DNA from: ATZT02 sp964639395 | Lineage (GTDB): Bacteria > Actinomycetota > Actinomycetes > S36-B12 > UBA5976 | DNA: 23,194 nucleotides | NCBI GenBank assembly: GCA_964639395.1 | Contig: CAZXCT010000013.1 | Coordinates: forward strand, 1-23,194 | Reading direction: 5' to 3' | Shown: one piece after another, positions 8,520-15,871 of the stretch | Layout of the letters: each line of letters starts with the position of its first letter | How positions within the stretch are numbered: position 1 is the first letter of the stretch | Program-made: the position numbers and the translations under genes | Notes under the pieces: generated by a model | What the model saw: the letters and a program-made list of their open reading frames with translations, nothing else | Database searches by the model: none | What the model was told of the DNA's origin: nothing

Positions 8520-9214
8520 TACTTTTCGTTTAGTAATTTATCAATTTGTTCAATCGATAATCGTCGAAAAGTTCTACCGGCACGACTGCGATCCAGAACC
8601 GCAACTTCTAATCGAAGCGCATCAAACTTGTCATTTTCACCAGTAGCGGTGGTCGCTAGCGCGGCAACAGTTGTTTTTAGGGCTTGTGAGAAATTCATTG
8701 AAGACTTCCAACTCTGCCCCATCGCTTGATTGATTTCGTCGACTTGTCCGCCAATAGCGACATAGCCACTTTCATCTGCTAGTGAACCGTCGAATGTTAA
8801 TTTATAAATTTCATCCTCAGAGATTTTCGCTCCCATTTGGGTAACAACTAATTCAACTTCTAGTGGTTTGGGAGCATCGGTGAAAGCAGATCCCATAGTT
8901 TGCGCGTAAGCATTGGCTAAAGATCTTGCAGAAACATCACTGCGATCATATGAATACCCCCGCATATCAGAAAAACGAATGCCCGATACGCGTAGATTTT
9001 CAAACTCGTTGTACTTACCTACCGCCGCAAAAGCGATCCGATCATAGATCTCACTGATTTTATGAAGTGCTTTTGAGGAATTATCTGCCACTAACAAAAT
9101 TCCTTCAGTGGCTTGAGACACAACAACACTTCGACCGCGGGAAATACCTTTTTTTGCAAAATCAGCTCTATCGCGGGTTAGTTGCTCTGGTGACACATAA
9201 AACGGAACGCTCAT
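8519..9214 (-). CDS. prcA: PrcA, 20S proteasome alpha subunit
   Basis: The 231-residue protein aligns along its length with actinobacterial PrcA as I remember it. SVPFYVSPEQLTRDRADFAK is the gating N-terminal segment and alpha helix H0. HKISEIYDR carries Lys52, the expected docking lysine for the Mpa C-terminus. FAAVGKYNEFENLR and GYSYDRSDVSARSLANAYAQ are also characteristic. Alpha rings cap the core, control entry and have no propeptide. The ATG at 9212-9214 overlaps the prcB stop by 4 bp, ensuring paired synthesis with PrcB. Confidence 0.97.
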   Translation of the reverse strand: MSVPFYVSPEQLTRDRADFAKKGISRGRSVVVSQATEGILLVADNSSKALHKISEIYDRIAFAAVGKYNEFENLRVSGIRFSDMRGYSYDRSDVSARSLANAYAQTMGSAFTDAPKPLEVELVVTQMGAKISEDEIYKLTFDGSLADESGYVAIGGQVDEINQAMGQSWKSSMNFSQALKTTVAALATTATGENDKFDALRLEVAVLDRSRAGRTFRRLSIEQIDKLLNEK

Positions 9215-10002
9215 TTGTGACTCGCAATCGGACCATTGGGACGATTTTTTCTACCCGAGAGGATCACGTTGAGAATTTTTGAAAGTTCGCTCTCACTGAT
9301 TCTTTCAAATCCTGCTTTGTCTACCTTTACAACCACTGGGAATATATTGCGCGCCATATCCGGCCCCGCGGTTGCGGAGTCTTCTTCTGCCGCATCATAA
9401 ATTGACTCTAAGGCAATTTTGATAGCAAAATTATGATCTTGTTGCACTTCAAACATTTTTTTCAGACTTGCTCGCGCAAAGAGTGAACCTGATCCAACCG
9501 CATAGTAATCATGTTCTTCATATCTACCACCAGTAATGTCGTATGAAAAAACTCTGCCCGTGTTATTTTTTTTATCGTAAGCCGCAAAAAGCGGTACTGC
9601 CGCAAGCCCCTCCATTGCGAGCCCCAGGTTGCCTCGTAGCAAAACACTTAATCTATTTGCTTTACCCTCAACCGAAAGTGGCATACTTTCTATTTTTTCA
9701 TAGTGTTCTAATTCGACCTGAAACACTTTAACTAATTCAATCGCGATGCCAGCGCTGCCGGCGATACCAATTGCCGAATAATCATCAGCGGCAAAAACTT
9801 TTTGCATATCATTTTGAGCAACGTAGTTTCCCATGGTGGCACGGCGATCGCCCGCCATGACTACACCGCCTTCAAATGCCACGGCAACAATAGTTGTGCC
9901 ATGAACTACTTGGTCGCTGTGAATTGAACTCTTTTTGATGGTAAAAGCGTTCTGAGTATTTAGATATTCAAAAAAAGAAGAAGGATTCAATGAATTATTC
10001 AT
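9211..10002 (-). CDS. prcB: PrcB, 20S proteasome beta (catalytic) subunit precursor
   Basis: The 263-residue precursor should self-cleave at HG|TTIVAVAFEGG, between Gly35 and Thr36, making Thr36 the N-terminal nucleophile. Counting from that Thr, Asp17 (AGDRRAT) and Lys33 (NDMQK) fall exactly where the proteasome catalytic triad needs them. A later SGSLFARASLKK region and EEDSATAGPD fit the Ntn-hydrolase fold. The 35-residue propeptide is shorter than in M. tuberculosis (57 by memory). The ATG overlaps the pup stop by 4 bp, and the gene overlaps prcA by 4 bp. With Mpa and PrcA it degrades pupylated proteins. Confidence 0.97.
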   Translation of the reverse strand: MNNSLNPSSFFEYLNTQNAFTIKKSSIHSDQVVHGTTIVAVAFEGGVVMAGDRRATMGNYVAQNDMQKVFAADDYSAIGIAGSAGIAIELVKVFQVELEHYEKIESMPLSVEGKANRLSVLLRGNLGLAMEGLAAVPLFAAYDKKNNTGRVFSYDITGGRYEEHDYYAVGSGSLFARASLKKMFEVQQDHNFAIKIALESIYDAAEEDSATAGPDMARNIFPVVVKVDKAGFERISESELSKILNVILSGRKNRPNGPIASHK

Positions 10003-10181
10003 TCCCCGCCTTTTTGCACGAATCCTTTAATAAATTCGGCAGCATTCTTTTCGAGTACAAGATCAATCTCATCTAATAATGAGTCGGTGCTTGCGGTATC
10101 GACCTTAGAATTAATCGCTTCATTCTCAACATCGTCAGTAACGTCCTTGCTTTTAGACCTTATTTGCTCACGTTCTGACAA
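9999..10181 (-). CDS. pup: Pup, prokaryotic ubiquitin-like protein (ends in GGE)
   Basis: The 60-residue, highly charged and presumably disordered protein is the tag of the pathway. The C-terminal half, LLDEIDLVLEKNAAEF then IKGFVQKGGE, matches the conserved Pup segment that forms a helix on the Mpa coiled coil and docks to PafA. It ends in Glu, the ligation-ready form, whereas most Pups end in Gln and need deamidation by Dop. The start codon is TTG (10179-10181), chosen because GAGGTG (10186-10191) lies 4 nt upstream and no in-frame ATG precedes it. Its stop overlaps prcB by 4 bp, and dop ends 40 bp upstream. Confidence 0.96.
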   Translation of the reverse strand: MSEREQIRSKSKDVTDDVENEAINSKVDTASTDSLLDEIDLVLEKNAAEFIKGFVQKGGE

Positions 10182-10185
10182 TTTA

Positions 10186-10221
10186 CACCTCGCTCAAGGT
10201 TTATAATTCTAGTATCGATTT
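10186..10221 (-). promoter_or_regulatory. dop-pup intergenic: Shine-Dalgarno for pup and possible promoter
   Basis: The 40-bp gap holds GAGGTG at 10186-10191, complementary to the 16S rRNA tail and 4 nt before the TTG start of pup. Farther upstream on the minus strand are TAGAAT (10206-10211) and TATAAA (10200-10205), either of which could serve as a -10. This is one of only a few non-overlapping junctions in the locus, so a separate pup-prcBA promoter is plausible. The ribosome-binding site is convincing; the promoter is not proven. Confidence 0.4.
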
Positions 10222-11727
10222 CTACCTAGCGCCTAATTGCGCTATCAGGCTATTAACATCTTGGCATTTTTCAAAGATATCTGCTAATTCTGCTTGCGTA
10301 CCTTTTAATGGATCTTGCGTAGGAATTCTCACCAATGGGTGATCTGCACCCACATCAAAAATAATGCTGTCCCAACTTGCCGCAGCCACCTGATTCGGAA
10401 ATTTTTTTAGAGCTTGCCCTCTAAACCATGCCCTGGTCGTTAAGGGTGGAGATTCAATAGCGTCACTAATCGCTTGATCTTCAGTAATTCGCTTTAAACT
10501 ACCGCGGCGCTCTAATAGTAAGGCAATCCCCCGATGCGGATTTAGATCTGAATACTGTAAATCCATCATCTGCAGAATCGGATCACTCCAAGCTAAATTA
10601 TCTCTTTGCTTTAACTCAAGCAGTAATTTGTATTTGGCAATCCAATCTACAGAATTAGCCAGTTTGAACTTATCTTTTTCTAAATGTTCAAGAAAGTACC
10701 CCCACCAATGAATGACTTGCTTAGTCGCTTCATCATCCGGGCAAGTTTTTTCGATCCAATTTGTTACTCGTTTATAGAACTCTTGTTGCATTTGTAGCGC
10801 GGTTATTGTTTTGCCGTTTAGGAGCTTTAATGGTGTAATTAATTCTAAATCTCGTGAAACCACCCTAAGTGCATCAAGCGGGTCTGCTAGATCTAGCGCT
10901 AAATCGCTTACTAAATCATTTTCGATTAATTCTAATACTAATGAGGTTGACCCCATTTTTACTAAGTTAACTATTTCACTCATATTTGCGTCACCGATAA
11001 TCACGTGTAAACGCCTGAACTTGTTTGGGTCGGCATGCGGTTCGTCGCGTGTATTTATAATTGGTCTTCTCATCGTTGTCTCTAGGCCAACTAAAGTTTC
11101 AAAAAAATCTGCCCGCTGAGAAATTTGGAACTTGAATTCTTTATCAACAACCCCTACACCAAGTCGACCCAACCCGGTAAAAATTTGTCTACTAATAAAA
11201 AATGGTGTCAATACTCTTACTAAATCGGCAAATGGGACAGCCCTACTAACTTGATAATTCTCATGTGTTCCATACGAAACACCTTTATTATCTGTGTTGT
11301 TTTTATATATAAATATTTCACCATCAGGATTTGACTTACTAGCAAGTTTGGCAGCTTCTTGAATAATTTGTGATCCTGCCTTATCCCACACAACTGCGTC
11401 TTGTGGTGTTGTTACCTCAGGCGATGAATACTCTGGATGAGCATGATCAACATAAAAACGGGCACCGTTTTTTAAAATCACATTTGTTGTGGCAACTTCG
11501 TCCGTCAGTAAAGTGGGGTCAGCCTCTGCTCTACTTGCGTCAAAACCCCTCGCATCACGGAGCGGGCTTTCTAGGTCATAGTCCCAACGCATTTGATGAT
11601 TCGGGTATACCTTTTCACTGTAACTACCAACCACTAGTGAAGAAAGAAAAATTGAATTCGCCTCAGGATTTTGTGGACAACTGATTCCGTATTCAGTTTC
11701 TATACCCATGACGCGTTGAACGCCCAT
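10222..11727 (-). CDS. dop: Dop, depupylase (Pup deamidase/depupylase)
   Basis: Dop cleaves the isopeptide bond between Pup and substrates and deamidates Pup-Gln to Pup-Glu where needed. The 501-residue protein begins VQRVMGIETEYGIS. The catalytic Asp94 lies in FYVDHAHPEYSSPE. An insertion absent from PafA, about residues 43-81, includes PLRDARGFDASRAEADPTL and is the Dop loop that distinguishes depupylase from ligase. NNTDNKGVSYGTHENY and RPIINTRDEPHADP are shared with PafA. The ATG at 11725-11727 is preferred over Met7 because known Dops have about six residues before MGIETEYG. Since Pup here already ends in Glu, Dop should be needed only for depupylation and Pup recycling. Confidence 0.97.
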   Translation of the reverse strand: MGVQRVMGIETEYGISCPQNPEANSIFLSSLVVGSYSEKVYPNHQMRWDYDLESPLRDARGFDASRAEADPTLLTDEVATTNVILKNGARFYVDHAHPEYSSPEVTTPQDAVVWDKAGSQIIQEAAKLASKSNPDGEIFIYKNNTDNKGVSYGTHENYQVSRAVPFADLVRVLTPFFISRQIFTGLGRLGVGVVDKEFKFQISQRADFFETLVGLETTMRRPIINTRDEPHADPNKFRRLHVIIGDANMSEIVNLVKMGSTSLVLELIENDLVSDLALDLADPLDALRVVSRDLELITPLKLLNGKTITALQMQQEFYKRVTNWIEKTCPDDEATKQVIHWWGYFLEHLEKDKFKLANSVDWIAKYKLLLELKQRDNLAWSDPILQMMDLQYSDLNPHRGIALLLERRGSLKRITEDQAISDAIESPPLTTRAWFRGQALKKFPNQVAAASWDSIIFDVGADHPLVRIPTQDPLKGTQAELADIFEKCQDVNSLIAQLGAR

Positions 11728-11748
11728 TAGAAAGCGAGTCCTGACAAT

Positions 11749-13383
11749 CTAGAGATATTGACCGGTATGCGAGATTGTTTCGATTGAACGTCCTGGCTCT
11801 TCACCTTGTTTACTTTGAATAAGTGTTCTTAAAAAGACAATTCTTTCACCTTTTTTACCTGAAATTCTTGCCCAGTCATCAGGGTTTGTACTGTTGGGCA
11901 GATCTTCATTCTCTCGAAATTCTTCATAACAAGCATTCGTTAGATGTGTGACTGTGATTCCTTTAATACCAGTAGCGAGAAAATCTTTTATCGCATCTTT
12001 TTTCGCACGTGAAACGATATTTTCTAACATTGCTCCGCTGTTGAAATCTTTAAAATATAAAACCTCACGATCACCATTTGCATATGTAACTTCGATAAAT
12101 CTATTCTCGTCAGATTCGTTGTACATTCGAGTCACTGCCAAATCAATCATTGCTTCAATTGCCTTGGCCTTATCGTTGCCATGTTCTTTTAGATCTTCTG
12201 GATGTATTGGTAAATCTATAGTTAAATACTTTGCTAAAATTTCGCGTGCTGCTTGAATATCTGGTCGTTCAATCTTTATTTTTACATCTAACCTGCCAGG
12301 TCGAAGAATTGCTGGATCAATCATGTCTTCACGATTGGACGCCCCAATCACAATTACATTTTCTAAAGATTCAACGCCATCAATTTCACTGAGCAATTGC
12401 GGAACAATGGTATTTTCAATATCACTCGAAACCCCGCTACCTCTGGTACGAAATAGTGAATCCATCTCATCAAAAAATACAATTACTGGTGTACCGCTAT
12501 TGGCTTTTTCTCTCGCGCGTTGAAAAATCTGTCTAATGTGCCGCTCGGTCTCACCGACATACTTGTTTAACAGCTCAGGGCCCTTAATGTTTAAGAAAAA
12601 TGATTTAGCGCCTGGCTCACCAGTTATTTCTGAAATCTTCTTGGCTAATGAATTGGCAACCGCTTTTGCAATCAAAGTTTTACCACAGCCGGGTGGGCCA
12701 TAAAGCAAAATACCTTTTGGTGCTGCTAAGGAGTGTTCTTTATACAGTTCTTTATGAAGGTAAGGTAACTCGACCGCATCGCGGATTTGTTCAATTTGTC
12801 GACTTAGTCCGCCAATATCTGAATAATCAATATCCGGGACTTCTTCTAGGACTAATTCTTCTACGTCAGATTTTGGTATTTTTTCAAAAAGCACGTTGTT
12901 TTTTGGATCTAACATCAAGCTATCGCCTGATTTCAAATACTGATCTATAAGTGGCTGGGCAAGACGGGCAATCTTTTCTTCATCTGTTCTGCCAACAACT
13001 ATTGCTCTTTGCTTATCCTCGAGAATCTCTTTGAGAGTGACGACCTCCCCCACGTCTTCAAATGAACTTATCTCGACAATATTTAAGGCATCGTTTAGCA
13101 CCACTTCACGACCAACTACTAAATCATTTTTTTTAACTTCTGGCGAAACGCTTACTCGTAGTTTTTTACCGGCATTTAAAATATCTACTGAGCCGTCGCT
13201 GTTGGTGGCAAGAATCACGGCAAATCCACTTGGTGGTTGCGAGAGTTTCTCTACTTCACCTTTTAATGAAATCATTTGTTCTTTAGCATCACGAAGTGTT
13301 TGCGCTAAAATTTCATTATGAGCCTGCAGTGACTTAATCTCAGTCTGCAAAGACTCCAAAGAAGGATTATTTACCTCAGCCAC
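11749..13383 (-). CDS. mpa: Mpa/ARC, proteasome-activating AAA+ ATPase
   Basis: This hexameric ring ATPase binds Pup on its coiled coils and unfolds tagged substrates into the 20S core. The 544 residues hold a coiled coil (about 5-48), two OB-fold domains (about 52-180) and an AAA+ module. Walker A GPPGCGKT is at 229-236, the pore loop KYVG near 274, Walker B VIVFFDE at 300-306 and the arginine-finger region LRPGRLD further on. The C-terminus is GQYL, the motif whose penultimate Tyr docks into PrcA and opens the gate. The start is GTG (13381-13383), supported by AAGGGGG at 13389-13395, 5 nt upstream. The gene ends 21 bp before dop. Confidence 0.97.
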   Translation of the reverse strand: MAEVNNPSLESLQTEIKSLQAHNEILAQTLRDAKEQMISLKGEVEKLSQPPSGFAVILATNSDGSVDILNAGKKLRVSVSPEVKKNDLVVGREVVLNDALNIVEISSFEDVGEVVTLKEILEDKQRAIVVGRTDEEKIARLAQPLIDQYLKSGDSLMLDPKNNVLFEKIPKSDVEELVLEEVPDIDYSDIGGLSRQIEQIRDAVELPYLHKELYKEHSLAAPKGILLYGPPGCGKTLIAKAVANSLAKKISEITGEPGAKSFFLNIKGPELLNKYVGETERHIRQIFQRAREKANSGTPVIVFFDEMDSLFRTRGSGVSSDIENTIVPQLLSEIDGVESLENVIVIGASNREDMIDPAILRPGRLDVKIKIERPDIQAAREILAKYLTIDLPIHPEDLKEHGNDKAKAIEAMIDLAVTRMYNESDENRFIEVTYANGDREVLYFKDFNSGAMLENIVSRAKKDAIKDFLATGIKGITVTHLTNACYEEFRENEDLPNSTNPDDWARISGKKGERIVFLRTLIQSKQGEEPGRSIETISHTGQYL

Positions 13384-13423
13384 TCACGCCCCCTTAAAGA
13401 ATATATTTTACCTAACAAGAAAC
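13384..13423 (-). promoter_or_regulatory. trmI-mpa junction: strong Shine-Dalgarno for mpa and possible internal promoter
   Basis: On the minus strand AAGGGGG (13389-13395) precedes the GTG start of mpa by 5 nt and decides that start. Upstream, TAAAAT (13405-13410) fits a -10 element and would give a leader of about 15-20 nt. No good -35 lies 17 nt further upstream. An internal promoter for the proteasome genes is therefore possible but weakly supported. Confidence 0.35.
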
Positions 13424-14287
13424 TTACTCGATTTCGGAGTTGGCCGCCTGCCAGTCAGGCCCGTAAGCACCTTTTGCTGGCTTCATTTTTCTTACAGGCG
13501 CAAATTCACCGCTGGCCATTAATCTCGCTTGCACCAAAAAGCCTGTGTGACCAATCATCTTGTGACTTGGTCTGACGGCAAGCCCTTGCAAGTGCCAATC
13601 GCGATGCAGATCTTCACTTGCGGCTGGTTCGAACCAGCGCCCTGATACCTTCATTAATTCGACTACTCGTGACATTTGAGTTGTTGTTGCTACATAGCAA
13701 ACAAAGAACCCACCCGGCCTTAATATATTTTCGATAATTGATACGTAATCCCAAGGATTTAGTAAATCAAGTAATACGGCATCAAATTTTTCATTTGGTG
13801 AGATAGTTGATACATCAGCTATTCTCAAATCCCAATTTGTAATATTTTTATTAAATTTCTCGACGTTCTTCTTTGCGATAATGGCAAATTCTTCTCGCAC
13901 TTCATAGCTAATTAGCTCACCTGTCCCGGCGAGTGCGCGAAGGATGTGCAAGGTTAAAGCGCCACTGCCAACTCCAGCCTCTAAAACACGATCACCGGTA
14001 GAAATATCTGCCAGCCCAATGATCTGCCGAGCATCTCGTGGGTAGATAACAGCCGCACCGCGTGGCATCTTAAGTGAATAATCCTCTAGTGATGGATGAA
14101 ATGCTACATACTTCATTCCATTTGCACTTTCAAAAACAGACCCGACGCTCTTACCGATTAATTCATCATGGCTAATACCGCCATGAGTAGTAAAAAAGTT
14201 TTGTCCTTTACTAAGAGTTATCTGATGAATTTTGCCTTTTTGGTCAACTAATTTAACTAAGTCACCATCTTGAAATACATCTTTCAT
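13424..14287 (-). CDS. trmI: TrmI, tRNA (adenine-58-N1)-methyltransferase
   Basis: The enzyme methylates N1 of A58 in the T-loop of tRNAs using S-adenosylmethionine, which stabilises tRNA structure. The 287-residue protein has an N-terminal beta domain (about 1-75), then the conserved PRGAAVIYPRDARQI. The Rossmann methyltransferase fold carries the SAM loop VLEAGVGSGALT at 101-112. The catalytic-region motif is AVLLDLLNPWDYV. In mycobacteria the same gene (Rv2118c) lies just upstream of mpa. The ATG overlaps the HAD gene stop by 4 bp (14284-14287), and its stop lies 40 bp before mpa. Confidence 0.94.
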   Translation of the reverse strand: MKDVFQDGDLVKLVDQKGKIHQITLSKGQNFFTTHGGISHDELIGKSVGSVFESANGMKYVAFHPSLEDYSLKMPRGAAVIYPRDARQIIGLADISTGDRVLEAGVGSGALTLHILRALAGTGELISYEVREEFAIIAKKNVEKFNKNITNWDLRIADVSTISPNEKFDAVLLDLLNPWDYVSIIENILRPGGFFVCYVATTTQMSRVVELMKVSGRWFEPAASEDLHRDWHLQGLAVRPSHKMIGHTGFLVQARLMASGEFAPVRKMKPAKGAYGPDWQAANSEIE

Positions 14288-14961
14288 GATTTGACCTTGT
14301 AATAATCATTAAAGTATTTTTTAACATCGTTAAAATCTAAATCTGCGATCGATTCAACGACTAGCACGTTGTGCTCAGTCACAATTGGAATTGTCGCTGG
14401 TACTGCGATAGTTGGCATCTTGGCACGGGTAGCGCTTGTCACCCCGGTATTTGAATCTTCAAATACTAAACAGTTACTTCGCGGTACGTTCAATAAATCC
14501 GCTGCCAACCAGAAAGGGTCGGGAAAGGGTTTTGTTTGAGCGGGATCTTCCGCTGCTACCGTTAAATCAAAAAAATCAAATCCCACACCTTTTACAACTG
14601 TGTCAACTAAAATTCGCGGAGACGCACTAACCAGCGCCAGCTTGATTTTATTTTCAATAAATTGGGCGATCAATTCGCTCCAGCCGGGTTGAACTAAAGG
14701 AGGGTTTTCAGTCAGTCTTTGCTGCATAACTTGGATTAATTTCTGATCAATTTCTGCGCCATTTACCCCAGTTAGCTCACTCATATAGTCGACAACCCGA
14801 TGCATGGGGCCACCCAGCGCTAGCTCTTGATCTTGTGTTGTCCACTCATGGCCATAAGACTTCATTACGGCTATTTCTGTCTCCCACCAAGCGCTTTCGG
14901 TCTCAACCAGCGTGCCATCCATATCTATCAGGACTGCTTGTAAGGATTTTTCTAGCGTCAA
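14284..14961 (-). CDS. HAD-superfamily hydrolase (beta-phosphoglucomutase/phosphatase-like)
   Basis: The 225-residue protein has all four HAD motifs. DMDGTLVETE holds the nucleophile Asp13 and Asp15, SASPRI is motif II, the Lys in TKPFPDPFW is motif III, and VFEDSNTGVTSA is motif IV. A helical cap lies between motifs I and II (about 20-90), as in the phosphoglycolate phosphatase/beta-PGM group. It should hydrolyse a small phosphomonoester; the substrate cannot be named. The start is TTG at 14959-14961 with GAGGT (14965-14969) just upstream. It is the first gene of the long minus-strand run and overlaps trmI by 4 bp. Confidence 0.88.
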   Translation of the reverse strand: MTLEKSLQAVLIDMDGTLVETESAWWETEIAVMKSYGHEWTTQDQELALGGPMHRVVDYMSELTGVNGAEIDQKLIQVMQQRLTENPPLVQPGWSELIAQFIENKIKLALVSASPRILVDTVVKGVGFDFFDLTVAAEDPAQTKPFPDPFWLAADLLNVPRSNCLVFEDSNTGVTSATRAKMPTIAVPATIPIVTEHNVLVVESIADLDFNDVKKYFNDYYKVKS

Positions 14962-15028
14962 GAGACCTCATCTGGGAATAACTAATAGGGTTAGTACTTA
15001 AGAATCCTATCCTGAGGTAGTTGCCTAA
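14962..15028. promoter_or_regulatory. divergent intergenic region between the HAD gene and the PAC2 gene
   Basis: These 67 bp must hold promoters for the proteasome-region transcript (minus) and for the PAC2 gene (plus). On the plus strand TATCCT (15008-15013) fits TANNNT and GAGGT (15014-15018) lies 10 nt before the GTG start. On the minus strand GAGGT (14965-14969) serves the TTG start of the HAD gene, and several AT-rich hexamers could be the -10. No operator-like palindrome stands out. The exact promoters are uncertain. Confidence 0.35.
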
Positions 15029-15871
15029 GTGTCAGAAGAGTTAGTGTCATTTCCACCTAAAGGTGCAATTGCTATCGTGGCTTTTGCAGGTTGGAATGAC
15101 GCCGGTGAGGCAGCAACTGGAGTCATCAATCACTTGATTGAATCTTTCAATGCACAAGAGGTCGATGCAATAAATCCAGATGATTACTATGACTACCAAA
15201 TCGCTCGGCCTAAAGTTAAAATTGAAGATAACAAGCGCGTTATTGAATGGTCTACTACAAAATTCTTTCTAGCACCTGCGGCTGGTGCGCGTCCTACTTT
15301 TGTCTTCGTCCAAGGAATAGAACCTAATTTAAAGTGGCAAGCATTCTGCTTAGCGGTAATGGGAAAGTTACACGCGCTAAATGTAACTAGCGTGATTTCA
15401 CTAGGCGCACTACTGGCTGATGCGCCCCACACCCGCCCAATCGCAGTGACCGCTGTAGCAAACGATTTACAACTTTCGGCAAAACTTGGTTTAGAAGCAT
15501 CCACTTATGAAGGACCCACCGGAATCATCGGCGTGCTGCACAGCTACCTGCAGGTTGCAAATATCCCGACGGTCTCGTTGTGGGCTGCGCTACCGCATTA
15601 TGTGTCATCACCACCCAGCCCAAAGGGCAGCTTGGCGTTAATGTCGCGAATTGAAGATTTAACAAATATTGATCTACCAAGCGGAGACCTACCCGAAGAA
15701 GCGCGCGCCTGGCAAGTTGGCGTCGATGAAATGGCACAAGAGGATGAAGAAATAGCAGATTACATTAGTCGACTAGAAGAGAATGTTGATGCTACTGATT
15801 TACCAGAAGCCAGTGGAGAAGCGATTGCGCGCGAATTCGAGCGTTATTTAAAACGACGCACTAACGATTAA
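15029..15871 (+). CDS. PAC2-family protein (proteasome assembly chaperone 2-like)
   Basis: The 280-residue protein matches the PAC2 family, named after a eukaryotic proteasome assembly chaperone. AIVAFAGWNDAGEAATGVIN near the N-terminus, the central FVQGIEPNLKWQAF, the GALLADAPHTRP stretch and YEGPTGIIGVLH are typical of actinobacterial members such as Rv2125. The C-terminal 60 residues are strongly acidic. Its function in bacteria is not established, and the nearby proteasome genes make a link tempting but unproven. The start is GTG at 15029. It is a single plus-strand gene between two minus-strand runs, and its 3' end overlaps pgi by 11 bp. Confidence 0.88.
   Translation: MSEELVSFPPKGAIAIVAFAGWNDAGEAATGVINHLIESFNAQEVDAINPDDYYDYQIARPKVKIEDNKRVIEWSTTKFFLAPAAGARPTFVFVQGIEPNLKWQAFCLAVMGKLHALNVTSVISLGALLADAPHTRPIAVTAVANDLQLSAKLGLEASTYEGPTGIIGVLHSYLQVANIPTVSLWAALPHYVSSPPSPKGSLALMSRIEDLTNIDLPSGDLPEEARAWQVGVDEMAQEDEEIADYISRLEENVDATDLPEASGEAIAREFERYLKRRTND

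Noticed and set aside
10173..10181. A second TTGTCAGAA-like RecA-NDp half-site at the start of pup.
   Set aside because: It is the pup start codon and next codons, and no -10 follows at the right distance.
10811..11119. Plus-strand open frame of 102 codons inside dop.
   Set aside because: It is opposite a well-conserved gene, has low-complexity Ser-rich content and no recognisable family, so it is a shadow frame. Similar frames inside mpa, helY and other genes were dropped for the same reason.
11738..11749. TTGTCAGGA on the minus strand before dop, resembling the -35 half of the PafBC-dependent RecA-NDp promoter.
   Set aside because: The required TANNNT is not found 8 nt downstream, and a match to seven of nine bases is expected by chance.
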